Of a DNA stretch of 32,223 bases, positions 16,601 to 24,717 are shown piece after piece. Where the stretch lies: NCBI GenBank assembly GCA_003153895.1, contig PMBU01000125.1, positions 1 through 32,223 of the forward strand, given 5' to 3'. The stretch is from Methanomassiliicoccaceae archaeon. GTDB lineage: Archaea; Thermoplasmatota; Thermoplasmata; Methanomassiliicoccales; UBA472. The notes beneath the pieces were generated by a model. That model made no database searches. It saw only the letters and a list, made by a program, of their open reading frames with translations, and was not told the origin of the DNA. A program made the translations under genes and the position numbers. The stretch's first letter is position 1. Every line of letters starts with the position of its first letter.

Positions 16601-17861
16601 TCAAGTTCAGGTTGAAGCTCGAGGCTGTACAGTTCTCGGCCATTATGCCATAGCCGGCATTATTGTAGAGATAATTGTTCTGCACGGTGTTGCCAAGTGT
16701 GTTCTGTAGCACCAAACCCTTCTCGGTTGAGTTGGCGATGTAGTTGTTCGTGATAGAGGCCAGGTTGCTATCTAGCAGGATCATTCCCACCATGCTGCCC
16801 TCGATCCGATTGTTGGCGATGTGGGCACTGGTGGAATGCACTATCATGTCGATGCCTATCCCGGTCTTGACTATGACGTTGTCATGGATGTTAGCCCTAA
16901 TGGATCTGGGCGAATAGATGCCGCCCCAGGAGCAATTGGTTATGATATTATAGGCCACGGTGTTTTGGGTGGCGTCATAGTTGAGGGCGATCGCCCTTTC
17001 CGTCATGTTGAAAATATCGTTGTATTGGACCATATTGTAACTAGAGGATTGATCTAGATAGATGCCTTCTGCACATTGGAAGATCTGATTGTGCTCGATG
17101 GTGTTGTTGTAGCCCCATTGGGGGTAGATACCCATATTGATATCGGTGATTTTGTTGCCGGTGACCGTCGTCCAGGTCGTGCGGAGGAGCATGATCCCCG
17201 CAACGAACTGATGGGCAAATATGCTCCCCTGTCCATCGGTGAGTAGGTTGTTGCGCACGAAACTCCTGGTGCAGAAATTGGTTCTGATGGCATTGTAGGC
17301 ATTGTTGACACTATTGTTCTCGATGTAGAACCTGGTTGAGTTGCCGACCCTGATCCCATCCATCTCGATGTTGTTAAAGCTCACATTGCGAACAGCGGAA
17401 TTGTCGGCCGCCTTATTGATCACCACGCCGTTCATCACGTCGTTGATGGTCAGGTTGTTCACCTGGAACGGGGTGTTGATGTTCTTTATAGTGAGTGCAA
17501 CACCGGCGCTACTGTTGTAGATATGCCAGTCCTGGACTTTGAAATAATGGGAAGTGATGTTGGCGATATAGATGCCGAACGCCCCACCTTTCATGTCCAG
17601 GTCACGTGTGATCGCATTGCTTGCGATTATCCACGGGTTGGCTAGGGTCCCAGCGCCAGCCCAATGATTAATGGTAACGGCATTCTTAAGCTGAATATCG
17701 TTGTTGATCCTTATTGTAGTCGCCGATCCAGGATAGCCCTGAAGCACTGTTGAAGCGGTCGTGGTTGGGATCGCGCTCGCAAAAGCTGTCATACTCAACA
17801 GTACTACTAGCACTACCGCCAACAATCCATGTTTTACTCTAATCGAATTCCTCCCTTCCAT
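13617..17861 (-). CDS. Giant surface protein: NosD beta-helix, FN3, seven Ig-like domains, membrane anchor
   Basis: A 1414-residue exported protein. A signal peptide (residues 1-30) precedes a right-handed parallel beta-helix of the NosD type (about 50-490) with many N-x-I..N repeats and the closing motif LGNYWTDWTTPDANGD typical of NosD. An FN3 domain covers about 494-578. Seven Ig-like units of about 90 residues (581-1208) follow, each ending in a VDLTAP-type linker. Next are an SbsA-type Ig domain (1209-1296) and a carboxypeptidase-regulatory-like domain (1297-1375; GTVHDDMGNPI, VTDANGNF). The last ~28 residues are a hydrophobic helix with a short RRGRV tail. It is probably an anchored stalk presenting a beta-helix head that binds or cuts carbohydrate. 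Copper-related NosD function is unlikely without other nos genes. Many N-x-S/T sites suggest heavy glycosylation. Start ATG 17861 has GGTAGG just upstream. Confidence 0.88.
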   Translation of the reverse strand: MEGRNSIRVKHGLLAVVLVVLLSMTAFASAIPTTTASTVLQGYPGSATTIRINNDIQLKNAVTINHWAGAGTLANPWIIASNAITRDLDMKGGAFGIYIANITSHYFKVQDWHIYNSSAGVALTIKNINTPFQVNNLTINDVMNGVVINKAADNSAVRNVSFNNIEMDGIRVGNSTRFYIENNSVNNAYNAIRTNFCTRSFVRNNLLTDGQGSIFAHQFVAGIMLLRTTWTTVTGNKITDINMGIYPQWGYNNTIEHNQIFQCAEGIYLDQSSSYNMVQYNDIFNMTERAIALNYDATQNTVAYNIITNCSWGGIYSPRSIRANIHDNVIVKTGIGIDMIVHSTSAHIANNRIEGSMVGMILLDSNLASITNNYIANSTEKGLVLQNTLGNTVQNNYLYNNAGYGIMAENCTASSFNLNLMSGDHGATSTADDDHMQAFDNRTTDAWNTASLGNYWTDWTTPDANGDSIIDVPYAIDGGSLSDNLPLAYPVGMVNNLQGSIGYIWAKITWNAPNYSAGGPLLKYVITRTNSSDSAVFETAAGITQLNDTTISPGINYEYKVVATNKYGDSGVMSKFVFVAPINLPVVNITAPVDGAMLNTTNLNAEWQGWPNGAAITGYEVKLNGGAWIDKDLSTSHLFNASQGVVEGSNTVSVNVTNANGFSISSVQFTVDLTAPTIEIREPMNGYLNTTGNVLTAWHGTDANGISEYQLRVDSDDWRSEGLSENATLALADGHHTIAVKAIDPAGNSRVATVNITVDTTSPLITNMTPFSGSYINTTTVTFSWNIIESGSRVLNTNVSIDSGPFINIGYNTSYTTDVLSQGQHTFNMMVFDNASLNSSVEVQFFVDTIDPTVVIDVPTAGGFVNTADVLIEWNATDAGVEASGIESQLIRNDSGPWTALSNTSTSYTMPSMIEGQHFVEVRVSDRAGNFGTANVTFTVDLTLPMVDIVSPTNGTKFNTSQVTIVWNGSDALSGLAFFEVKIDNSTWENVGYNHSKVLSGLSDGRHTFMVRAVDNATNVNMTSVMFMVDAPPFVTITQPANGMHTNVTNIQMNWSAVDNGTSVAYMHVWNDTGAFVNMTTGDGYLFVNLTEGAHTLHVKAWDTIGNAQEKTVSIVVDLTGPEIVIIYPQEGQTVSRAINATWVVMDSLSPVAKIWVAMDDNPLLDVGLNTSQLFADLSAGSHVIHVKAVDSVGNSATWNVSFLAEIVPPTVVSHLPASGAIVLPDVLVKVTFSEAMNQSSVTFTGINGTKTWNVAGTEVTLTHAALTYATIYNIVVSGKDRAGNQLTGSNASWSFTVVTRVTGTVHDDMGNPIMNATVKLTHGTTVVEGVTDANGNFTLLVNGGIYNLNISKSGFQDYVLNDQTYGVGHNNTLGVIAITPNAAATDYMWLIVLIIVVLAIVLIALFLIRRGRV

Positions 17862-17905
17862 GATCCTACCGATCGATTTAATAGAAAATGATAAGTGGGT
17901 TAATG

Positions 17906-17914
17906 CTATTTATT
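17906..17914 (-). promoter_or_regulatory. TATA-like box for the NosD-like gene
   Basis: Read on the minus strand, AATAAATAG lies about 45 bases before the ATG at 17861. This predicts a leader near 20 bases that includes the GGTAGG ribosome site. Confidence 0.4.
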
Positions 17915-17968
17915 GGTGATGCCAGGCGAGCGCTTGAGAACGCATTTCTTGGCAATGGGAATAGATGA

Positions 17969-18110
17969 TTGAAGCAAATAATTAATAATCTGGATAAGGC
18001 GAGGATCGTTTCTCCGGCGAACTAGATATTCAAAGGGGTTTTTATAACCTAGCCAGATGTCAATGAATGATATGGAGGAGGATGTATTTGGGAGTATATG
18101 GCCGAAGCAT
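17969..18110. repeat. Dispersed intergenic repeat, copy C (left end missing)
   Basis: It begins within the family core (GATTGAAGCAAATAATTAAT), continues through AATCTGGATAAGGCGAGG and the closing CCGGCGAAC, and extends into CTAGCCAGATGTC plus about 45 bases that match copy B imperfectly. The left TTCGCCG arm is absent. It lies between the NosD-like gene and the 3' end of the next LRR gene. Confidence 0.65.
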
Positions 18111-18151
18111 TAAATAAAGAAGATAATGGAAAGGGTTTTGCATCAAGCGAT

Positions 18152-19939
18152 CTACGGCTTCTTCCTGCTCCTCATGTACAAGAACAGACCGACGATGATG
18201 ATGACCACCAGTATGCCGATTCCTACATACAAGGCGCCATTATCGGAGCCGATGGGCGTTGCACCACCGCTCTCCGGAGCCGCGTTCTGTGAAGAGGATG
18301 CTGCTCCTGAGCCCACCGAGTTCACCGCCAACACATAGTAGGAATATGTCGTGTTGACAATGCCGGTGGTGTCCTCGTAAGTAAGAACGCCGCTGCCGGT
18401 GGTACCGATCTGGGTCGCCGCACCTCCGCCTGTGCTGCGATAGATCTTATAGCCAGTGATTGCCGCGCCACCATTGCTAGCGGGCGCAGACCAGGTTAGG
18501 GTGACCTTGCCAGGACCGGGCGTGGCGGTGAAGCTCTGAGGAGCCGATGGGGTTGTCGGTGTCCCCGTGCCGGCGGTTGCAGTCACTTCGTTGGAGAAGG
18601 GACTCGCCCCAAAGGAGTTGTTCGCTTTCACTTTGTAGAAGTATGGCGTCCCGACGACGACGTCATCGTCCGTGAAGGTAGTCCAGGAGGAAACCTTGGC
18701 AATCGGGGTGGAGCTCTCACTCCCGGTGGCCGTTCCGCGGTAGACAAGGTAATTGCTCGCAACACCAACGGAAGGGGCCGTCCAATTGAGGGTTATATGT
18801 TGCAACGCCGCGACTGCCACTAAGCCTGTCGGAGCGCCTGGGGGCGTTGCGGATAGGGTCGCACCCATCGTCAAACCATGCCAGGCCATGTCCGTGGCGG
18901 GGAAGTTCGAGTCAGCATATGCATGACCTCTGATGCTCGCTGGTGTATTTGCTATCCAATCGGTTCCCACATTGGTGGGAGCGACATGCCCCAAGAACGA
19001 TATCGAGGTGAGGGAGACACAGCTAAAGAACGCGTTGCTCCCAATGCTGGTGACACCGCTCCCGATGGTCGCCGTGCTTAACCCTAGTAGCCCTCCGAAC
19101 GTGGCGTTAGGAATGGTTGTGACACCATCAGAGATGATCAGACCTGCAATAGCGGCGTGATTGAATGCGTTAGGGCCGATCGTTGTTACGGTACTAGGGA
19201 AGGTATACACATTTCCAGGACCGCTTCCCTGAGGGCACTGGATGACGGTCGTTATTGTCTTATTATATAATGTTCCATCGATACTGGCATAAAACAGATT
19301 GTTCGGGTCTACAGTTATCCGGTAGAGATTGGTACAATCCAAGAAAGCATGCAGCCCAAGGCTGGAAACACCGCTTCCAATGGAGACTGTGCCTATTCCC
19401 GTCTCTCGGAATGCTTCCTGGCCGATGCTGATCACGCTGTTTGGGATGGTGACGGAGGTCAAATCCCCGCACCTCCAAAACGCGTTAAAGCCGATGGAGG
19501 TGACGCTATTTCCGATGGTCAAGGTGGTCAAATATCCGCATTTGGCGAAAGCTTCGTCCCCTATCTTGATCACGCTATCAGGGATGACTATGTTATTCAG
19601 GTCAGTATAATGCGAGTTGCCGCAATTATAGAACGAATAGTTGCCAATATAGGTGACACTGTCAGGGATAGTCACTGTATTCATATGGTAGAATCCATTG
19701 AATGTACTATCCCCGATGCTTACCACTGGCTCACCAGCAATTGTGCTTGGAATGACGACAGCATTGCTCGATTGATCATAGCCGGTTATCTCCACCGCGG
19801 TCCCGCCATTTATGAGCTGATAGGTGAAACCACCACTGGTAGCTGCGGACACTGTGCCTACAGAGATATTGATCAATGACACCATGGTCATTGAAACAAG
19901 CAATAATGTTAACAACCCGACGAAGATTTTTCGACGCAT
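18152..19939 (-). CDS. Surface-anchored BspA-LRR / FN3 protein
   Basis: An exported, anchored protein of 595 residues with the same plan as the gene at 10272. A signal peptide (MRRKIFVGLL to about residue 33) is followed by an N-cap (FTYQLINGGTAVEITGY) and BspA-type repeats to about residue 320. One insert (NLFYASIDGTLYNKTITT, then IQCPQG) matches those of the large hydrolase-LRR protein. A C-cap (APTNVG..GHAYADSNFPATD) precedes two FN3 domains (about 355-455 and 462-553). A transmembrane helix ends in the tail MRSRKKP. Start: the frame opens at GTG 19948, but ATG 19939 is preferred because GGAGTGGGGG precedes it. The predicted role is adhesion or substrate binding at the cell surface; the ligand is unknown. 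An upstream TATATATA box is well placed. Confidence 0.85.
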   Translation of the reverse strand: MRRKIFVGLLTLLLVSMTMVSLINISVGTVSAATSGGFTYQLINGGTAVEITGYDQSSNAVVIPSTIAGEPVVSIGDSTFNGFYHMNTVTIPDSVTYIGNYSFYNCGNSHYTDLNNIVIPDSVIKIGDEAFAKCGYLTTLTIGNSVTSIGFNAFWRCGDLTSVTIPNSVISIGQEAFRETGIGTVSIGSGVSSLGLHAFLDCTNLYRITVDPNNLFYASIDGTLYNKTITTVIQCPQGSGPGNVYTFPSTVTTIGPNAFNHAAIAGLIISDGVTTIPNATFGGLLGLSTATIGSGVTSIGSNAFFSCVSLTSISFLGHVAPTNVGTDWIANTPASIRGHAYADSNFPATDMAWHGLTMGATLSATPPGAPTGLVAVAALQHITLNWTAPSVGVASNYLVYRGTATGSESSTPIAKVSSWTTFTDDDVVVGTPYFYKVKANNSFGASPFSNEVTATAGTGTPTTPSAPQSFTATPGPGKVTLTWSAPASNGGAAITGYKIYRSTGGGAATQIGTTGSGVLTYEDTTGIVNTTYSYYVLAVNSVGSGAASSSQNAAPESGGATPIGSDNGALYVGIGILVVIIIVGLFLYMRSRKKP

Positions 19940-19990
19940 TTCCCCCACTCCTCGAGATGAAAATGTTTAGAAAGATACTGGGACTGTTGC

Positions 19991-20000
19991 TATATATAAG
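19991..20000 (-). promoter_or_regulatory. TATA box for the LRR/FN3 gene
   Basis: CTTATATATA on the minus strand lies about 55 bases before the ATG at 19939. This is the strongest TATA match in the window; it predicts a ~28-base leader containing the GGAG ribosome site. Confidence 0.55.
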
Positions 20001-20155
20001 CACTATGAGGGATATAGTATTCAGACGAATGAGGCGCTGTTGGAACGAGTTCTTGAACATTTTGAGCATAAACATCTTTAATAAATTATATCCAATCCTG
20101 ACATTGGAATTGGCAGCACATTGATCATTGCTCTATGAAGATGTCTATTCAAAGC

Positions 20156-20179
20156 CTGCAAAATGGGTCTTTTTTGCAG
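20156..20179. other. Hairpin CTGCAAAA / TTTTGCAG with adjacent short tandem duplication
   Basis: An 8-base perfect stem with an 8-base loop in the 593-base gap between the LRR gene (start 19939) and the nitroreductase (start 20533). Downstream, a 14-base unit (TTTCTGCTATTAGG) is tandemly doubled at 20234-20261, followed directly by repeat copy D. No protein-like frame is seen in this gap. Confidence 0.4.
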
Positions 20180-20265
20180 TCTCATCCGCCCTCTTTCTCC
20201 TCGAAGAGTACGAATTTTATCCCATGCTCTATTTTTCTGCTATTAGGTTTCTGCTATTAGGGATT

Positions 20266-20406
20266 CATAGCGCTTACCTCACAGCATCCTGTTGAAAAAT
20301 AAGAAGGAAAGGGTTTCGTCGGAAAGAATCAAAGAGGGCATTTTTAGTTTTGATTGAAACAAATAGATAATTATCTAGATAAGCCGTTGGTTGTTTCCTC
20401 GGCGAT
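20266..20406. repeat. Dispersed intergenic repeat, copy D
   Basis: A full-length but diverged copy with the same order as copy A. CATAGCGCTTACCTCACAGC is the diverged left module. It is followed by GGGTTTCGTCGG, AATCAAAG..TTTTGATTG (the internal hairpin arms), TTATCTAGATAAGCCGTTGG and CCTCGGCGA. It lies 126 bases before the nitroreductase ATG. Confidence 0.7.
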
Positions 20407-20532
20407 AGCAAAGCCAATTTCATTTCAAACCGAGGACAGGCAAGAAGAGGTCCGCATCCAATTCCAAAATGGCATAACCATTAAGTTAGAGGGTCGCTTC
20501 TAGCAAGGATTGTTGGTTAGAGGTTTGACAAA

Positions 20533-21186
20533 ATGACATCGTTCACCATTGAGGAACAGAACCAGGCGCTTGATTATATTATTGAGTCCAGACGAACTAT
20601 TAGGAAGTTCAAATCCGAAAGCCCTCCACGTGCGATGGTAGAGAAGGTCCTTCAAGCCGGGCTGCTCGCACCATTTGCTCGGATTAGCGTGGACAGGGAG
20701 GACTTTCGTAGGTTCTTCGTCATTCCTAGAGAAAGCGATGTCACTTCCAAAGCCGCCAATCTTATCAAGCGAAGAAGCGCGGTCGCATACGAGCAGCTTG
20801 AGAAACGGGTGCAGCAGGACCCCATCCAAAGAAGCCGAGCGGAACGATACTTAGGTGCGCTGAAGATGGCCAGCCAGGAGGGACCTCCGAACCTTGGTAA
20901 GGCTCCATACTATGTCGTGGTGGCCGAGCAAAGAGGGATTCCCGAGGTGGCCCAGCTTTCCTTGGCCCATTGCTTGGAGAACATGTGGCTTAAAGCTACC
21001 GCACTTGGCCTTGCCTTCCAGCTACTGTCTGTCACTGAGCGAATGTCAGAGGATAAGGAGTTCTGTGAGCTCATTGGCGTTCCCTTTGGAGAATTTGCTC
21101 TGGATGGCTGCCTGATAGGATATCCTGATGTCTCGCCTGCACCATCTAGAAGGTCGCCTTTAGGCGATGTTACAAAATGGCTTTGA
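20533..21186 (+). CDS. Nitroreductase-family FMN flavoprotein
   Basis: A 217-residue protein of the nitroreductase superfamily; members bind FMN and use NAD(P)H to reduce nitro, quinone or other acceptors, usually as dimers. The family start IIESRRTIRKFKSE (about residues 16-29) carries the Arg pair that contacts FMN phosphate. The helix AHCLENMWLKATALGLAFQL (about 145-164) is the conserved central helix, and the end GCLIGYPDVSPAPSRR matches the family C-terminus. The usual SxxNxQPW segment after the first helix is replaced by APFARISVDREDF, so substrate choice may differ. GAGGT lies about 9 bases before the ATG. It is not in an operon with the convergent dehydrogenase. The substrate is unknown. 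Confidence 0.85.
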   Translation: MTSFTIEEQNQALDYIIESRRTIRKFKSESPPRAMVEKVLQAGLLAPFARISVDREDFRRFFVIPRESDVTSKAANLIKRRSAVAYEQLEKRVQQDPIQRSRAERYLGALKMASQEGPPNLGKAPYYVVVAEQRGIPEVAQLSLAHCLENMWLKATALGLAFQLLSVTERMSEDKEFCELIGVPFGEFALDGCLIGYPDVSPAPSRRSPLGDVTKWL

Positions 21187-21465
21187 AAGTGTCGGCAACA
21201 GATGCGAGGGTGCAGCTAGGCACGAGCCATTTCGGTCACTCAGGGTCAGGTTACATTCTGTCAGTAGTATTCTGCGAATTGAACAGGAAGATATGATGAT
21301 GGATCAGCAATGTGTGTTCCCGGGATAGAGCCTGGGCCTCGCCTCTTCCAGTTGACTCGCCTTTCATTTGAATAAGGGAGTTACGGCATTTGATATTTCA
21401 TAATGGGAACTCCGGTATAATCGGAACTGCGAGTGCATTCTAATTTTATTTTGGAGCGATATGCA

Positions 21466-22230
21466 TCATCTATTCATCCTTGAGAAGATTTGCTCGAAGT
21501 TCTCTCTCGAACCTTGCTTTAGTCCAAGTGCCATGCCCACGGCGATCTCGTTCTCGTCATTTTCTAGACCGACAAGCATTGCTTCGGCAACCTCCTTGGC
21601 CGGGATGCCTCGATCGGTCTGCCCCCTTTTCGTTCTTGCCCCTTTATGCAGATCTGTATCCACGGTGGGTGGAATTACCTCACAGACCCGGATGTTGGTA
21701 TCCTTTAGTTGGTGTCGCAAGGAAACGCTAAAGGAATGTACGGCCGCCTTTGTAGCACAATATACTGGCATTGAAGCAATGGGAATGAAGGCTAGGCCCG
21801 AACTTACATTAACGATAGCCGCATCTTTTTTCTTCATAAAGTCGGGGATGAAATGTGCGGTCAAGAATACGTAGGCTTTGAAGTTGATATCTATCTCATC
21901 CCCACCCTCTGCTTCCAAATATCCAAGCAGGTCTACAGGCCCTTTTCTTAGGTCGATCATTCTTTGGATGCCTGCATTGTTAATCAGGATGTTCGTTTCC
22001 GGGAAGTTGGAGATAACCCAATCATGCAGTTTTCCTCGCTCTCCTTCCTTCGATACATCGCATTTGATTGTATGCAATTTTGGAAGCAGGTTCTTTGCTT
22101 TCAGTAAATTCTCTTCCGTCCTGGCGCAAATGATAACCTCATTGCCATGCTGGAGAAAAATATCAGCTATAGCGAATCCAATCCCGGTCGCGCCTCCGGT
22201 TATCAGTATCGTGTTGCCATTCACCTTCAT
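21466..22230 (-). CDS. Short-chain dehydrogenase/reductase (DltE-like SDR)
   Basis: A 254-residue classical SDR that should oxidise or reduce an alcohol or carbonyl group with NAD(P). It has the cofactor loop TGGATGIG (residues 11-18), NNAG (84-87), the catalytic Ser (VSSG, near 143), Tyr157 and Lys161 (YCATK). The segment ENEIAVGMALGL near the C-terminus resembles DltE-type SDRs of bacteria. Its ATG lies 24 bases after the stop of the upstream nitroreductase gene, so the two probably share a transcript. The substrate is unknown. Confidence 0.88.
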   Translation of the reverse strand: MKVNGNTILITGGATGIGFAIADIFLQHGNEVIICARTEENLLKAKNLLPKLHTIKCDVSKEGERGKLHDWVISNFPETNILINNAGIQRMIDLRKGPVDLLGYLEAEGGDEIDINFKAYVFLTAHFIPDFMKKKDAAIVNVSSGLAFIPIASMPVYCATKAAVHSFSVSLRHQLKDTNIRVCEVIPPTVDTDLHKGARTKRGQTDRGIPAKEVAEAMLVGLENDENEIAVGMALGLKQGSRENFEQIFSRMNR

Positions 22231-22254
22231 ATCTGCACATCCCCTACCGTGGTT

Positions 22255-22974
22255 TCATTCAACTCCCTTATTATTGTAATCATTGCGATGGGTGAAGTCT
22301 TTCAACTCTCGTCGTACCCTTAAGCTCTTTGTCATCGAAGAAATCGGATATCCCAAACGAAGCCCATAAACAACGTTCATATGGTCTGGGATATGTAGCA
22401 TGCGCATGACCTCTCTATCAACTCCTTTATCACCGAAGTCACTCAAAATGCGTACACTGATTCCCAGGGATTGAGCCATAAGCCACATATTCTCCATTAC
22501 GCAACCTAGGCTCACAAGACCCAAGATGTCCCCTTCAGAATCTGGTGCCCTTTTTCTGGAATCGTAGATCACGATTAGGATGGTAGGGCTTCCATCGATA
22601 GATTGGCTCAGGGGCATGGGTGGGCATTCTTCGGCGACTTTGTTGAACATCGAAGGGTTCCTAAATGACGATGGAAACGCAGTTCCAAGGATTCCCACTT
22701 TTTTTCTGGACAATTCTTTCTTTGAGAACGAGAGTTGGTCATAGTTCTCTCTTAGAAAATCTATGGTGACGCGAGACTCGATAGTTCCCAGCTTTTCTAG
22801 AACATCTTTGTTATCAACAACGATGATTTCGAAGTTCTGCATGTTGTGAGGTGTGGGAGCCCACTTCGCCGCCTCGAGGATCTGCTTCAGATCTTCTATT
22901 GATATGGAATGATGTGGATCGAATGGAGTCCTAACAGACTTCCTTGCTCGCATCAGTCTTAGCGTACTGTTCAT
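22255..22974 (-). CDS. Nitroreductase-family flavoprotein
   Basis: A 239-residue FMN-dependent nitroreductase homologue, distinct from the one at 20533. The N-terminal RARKSVRTPFDP and the segment AAKWAPTPHNMQNFEI (about residues 35-50) are family hallmarks for FMN and substrate contact. CVMENMWLMAQSLGISVRIL (from about residue 158) is the central helix, and YGLRLGYPISSMTK the C-terminal part. The middle region (about 70-120, with many Ser/Lys and a helical insert) is longer than in minimal members. It precedes the SDR gene by 24 bases. A CTATTTAT box on the minus strand (23007-23014) predicts a very short leader. The substrate is unknown. Confidence 0.85.
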   Translation of the reverse strand: MNSTLRLMRARKSVRTPFDPHHSISIEDLKQILEAAKWAPTPHNMQNFEIIVVDNKDVLEKLGTIESRVTIDFLRENYDQLSFSKKELSRKKVGILGTAFPSSFRNPSMFNKVAEECPPMPLSQSIDGSPTILIVIYDSRKRAPDSEGDILGLVSLGCVMENMWLMAQSLGISVRILSDFGDKGVDREVMRMLHIPDHMNVVYGLRLGYPISSMTKSLRVRRELKDFTHRNDYNNKGVE

Positions 22975-23006
22975 AATGATCGGATATTACAGAGTGGCCT
23001 AGCTTC

Positions 23007-23014
23007 ATAAATAG
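23007..23014 (-). promoter_or_regulatory. TATA-like box for the nitroreductase-SDR pair
   Basis: CTATTTAT on the minus strand lies about 35 bases before the ATG at 22974, divergent from the promoter of the exoprotein gene. Confidence 0.4.
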
Positions 23015-23068
23015 AGCGATGAGTGGGATTCGACTTTGTTATTAAGATTAATGAAACAGCGCCGCGGG

Positions 23069-23077
23069 TTTAAATAT
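23069..23077 (+). promoter_or_regulatory. TATA-like box for the anchored exoprotein gene
   Basis: TTTAAATAT lies about 38 bases before the ATG at 23112. AAGGGAT sits just before that ATG as a possible ribosome site. Confidence 0.4.
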
Positions 23078-23111
23078 CGGCTTTTCAGTCGATTTTCGAA
23101 GGGATATCGTT

Positions 23112-24509
23112 ATGAGAAACAAGTTCTTCGTAGCATCGGCTTCTGTGCTGACTGTACTGACGATGCTGGTCACCGCGTTCGTCATACCAGCCGCTGGCGC
23201 TTCATCTGCGCCTGTCAACCAGAACGATAAGATAACGACCGAGGTCGGCCCAACCACCGAACTGGGTGGTGGAGATCATTTCTACATCAAATTCGGTTCC
23301 GACGCCACCTTCGGCATCTTGTGGGGTACAAAAGATAATCCGAACGACGTCTATTTCGTATCCTATATCTCAAGGTATCTGGGCTGCATAAATGTTGATG
23401 AGCCGAATGGGACGGTGCTCGCTCAAAAACCGTTGAAGATCTACACCCTTTATGCTGTCAAGCTTGACCGTTTGATCGAGTATAACAACACCAGCAACGG
23501 ATTGCTCAACTACAACCCTTCAGGACTAATCGGGGAGCTATTGACCGGACAGATTTACAAAGGGGTGAATCTAAACACCGCTTGGACCGCCAGCAATTGG
23601 CAGAATGGCACCAACACTAACGGCAATCTAACCTGGAGTTTCACCCTGACGGCAACGAATCTGAGTTACAACGTGCCTCTTAGGTATAGAGGGGATGCCG
23701 ATGGCAACGGCATACTCGACAGCATAGCCATGACGTTCCATCTTACCGCGAGCACGAACTTCCTGGACAACATCACTGTTCCGCAATGGAACGTCACAAT
23801 GAACCAGGGTCCACTTGGAAACGAACGGTTCAGGGACCTCCAGAGAGGCAATGACCTCACAGTCTCAGGCAACGTCACCAACTACCATGTCAAGTGGAAC
23901 AAGGTTATCATGGGCTGGGACTTCAATTCAAGGGACACGAACCCGAACCTTCTAGCGGAGTATACCATCATCGTTGGAAACTATATCCCTCCGGTTGTTA
24001 ACGGGCTTATGGCACTGGCCGAATGGCAGAAGGTGGTCGGCGCCACCGGTGACAATGGAACTATGACCGCAGAGGGCCAAAACTTGAATGGAAGCCCTTC
24101 CTTGAGCAATGCTTTCTTGCTCCACACTCCAAGGTTGACCTTCGAAGGTGACCGCTCGCGAATCGGGACCTTCGAGTGGGTGAAGAACGTGACCGTGGAT
24201 GGGCAGACGAAGAACGCCACCTCCCAGGTCACTGCTATAATGCCCTTTAATTTAAGGTTCGGAGCCAAGGACTTCTACGGCTTCACCGCGATCGTCGCCA
24301 TATCATATCCTAGGGGGCAGAGCATAGTGCAGGATCCGGACATCTCGTCTCAGGCAATGACCGATCTGGCCATTTCCACCAGTGGATCAGGCAATAGTGG
24401 AAGCATGCCCAGCTCTTTCCCAATTGGCTTGGTGCTGATCATTGTCATGGTGGCGGCTATCGCTATGGCAGCGATGATCATTCTCAGTAGGAAGAGGGGT
24501 GTCAAGTAG
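23112..24509 (+). CDS. Membrane-anchored exoprotein of unrecognised family
   Basis: A 465-residue protein I do not recognise. A signal peptide (about residues 1-30, ending in AAGA) is followed by a ~395-residue beta-rich extracellular part with more than ten N-x-S/T sites. A Ser/Gly linker (STSGSGNSGSMPSS) precedes a hydrophobic helix and the tail SRKRGVK. An EF-hand-like calcium loop DADGNGILD lies at residues 195-203. No LRR, FN3 or PKD pattern is visible. The anchor design matches the LRR and NosD proteins in this window, so it is probably another surface protein. It stands alone, divergent from the nitroreductase pair. A pyrimidine-rich tract follows the stop. Confidence 0.8.
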   Translation: MRNKFFVASASVLTVLTMLVTAFVIPAAGASSAPVNQNDKITTEVGPTTELGGGDHFYIKFGSDATFGILWGTKDNPNDVYFVSYISRYLGCINVDEPNGTVLAQKPLKIYTLYAVKLDRLIEYNNTSNGLLNYNPSGLIGELLTGQIYKGVNLNTAWTASNWQNGTNTNGNLTWSFTLTATNLSYNVPLRYRGDADGNGILDSIAMTFHLTASTNFLDNITVPQWNVTMNQGPLGNERFRDLQRGNDLTVSGNVTNYHVKWNKVIMGWDFNSRDTNPNLLAEYTIIVGNYIPPVVNGLMALAEWQKVVGATGDNGTMTAEGQNLNGSPSLSNAFLLHTPRLTFEGDRSRIGTFEWVKNVTVDGQTKNATSQVTAIMPFNLRFGAKDFYGFTAIVAISYPRGQSIVQDPDISSQAMTDLAISTSGSGNSGSMPSSFPIGLVLIIVMVAAIAMAAMIILSRKRGVK

Positions 24510-24523
24510 TCTCCAAAAGCAAA

Positions 24524-24549
24524 CTTCTTCCTTTTTCATCCTTTCTTTC
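24524..24549 (+). terminator. Pyrimidine-rich stop signal
   Basis: A run of C and T (CTTCTTCCTTTTTCATCC and more) starts about 15 bases after the stop codon of the exoprotein gene. It is a typical archaeal stop context. Confidence 0.45.
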
Positions 24550-24717
24550 GTTGAAATATAGGCATGAGCAAGATTTCCCAGGATTGACTCCACTAATTAT
24601 GCCATTCTCTATATTCTTCTTGCGGCGTTTCAAATCATGCTGCCATCGACCGGTTTCATGATATATTCAAAAGGAATTTGAATGACAGGGATTATTGCAA
24701 CTACGAAGGAATGAACA

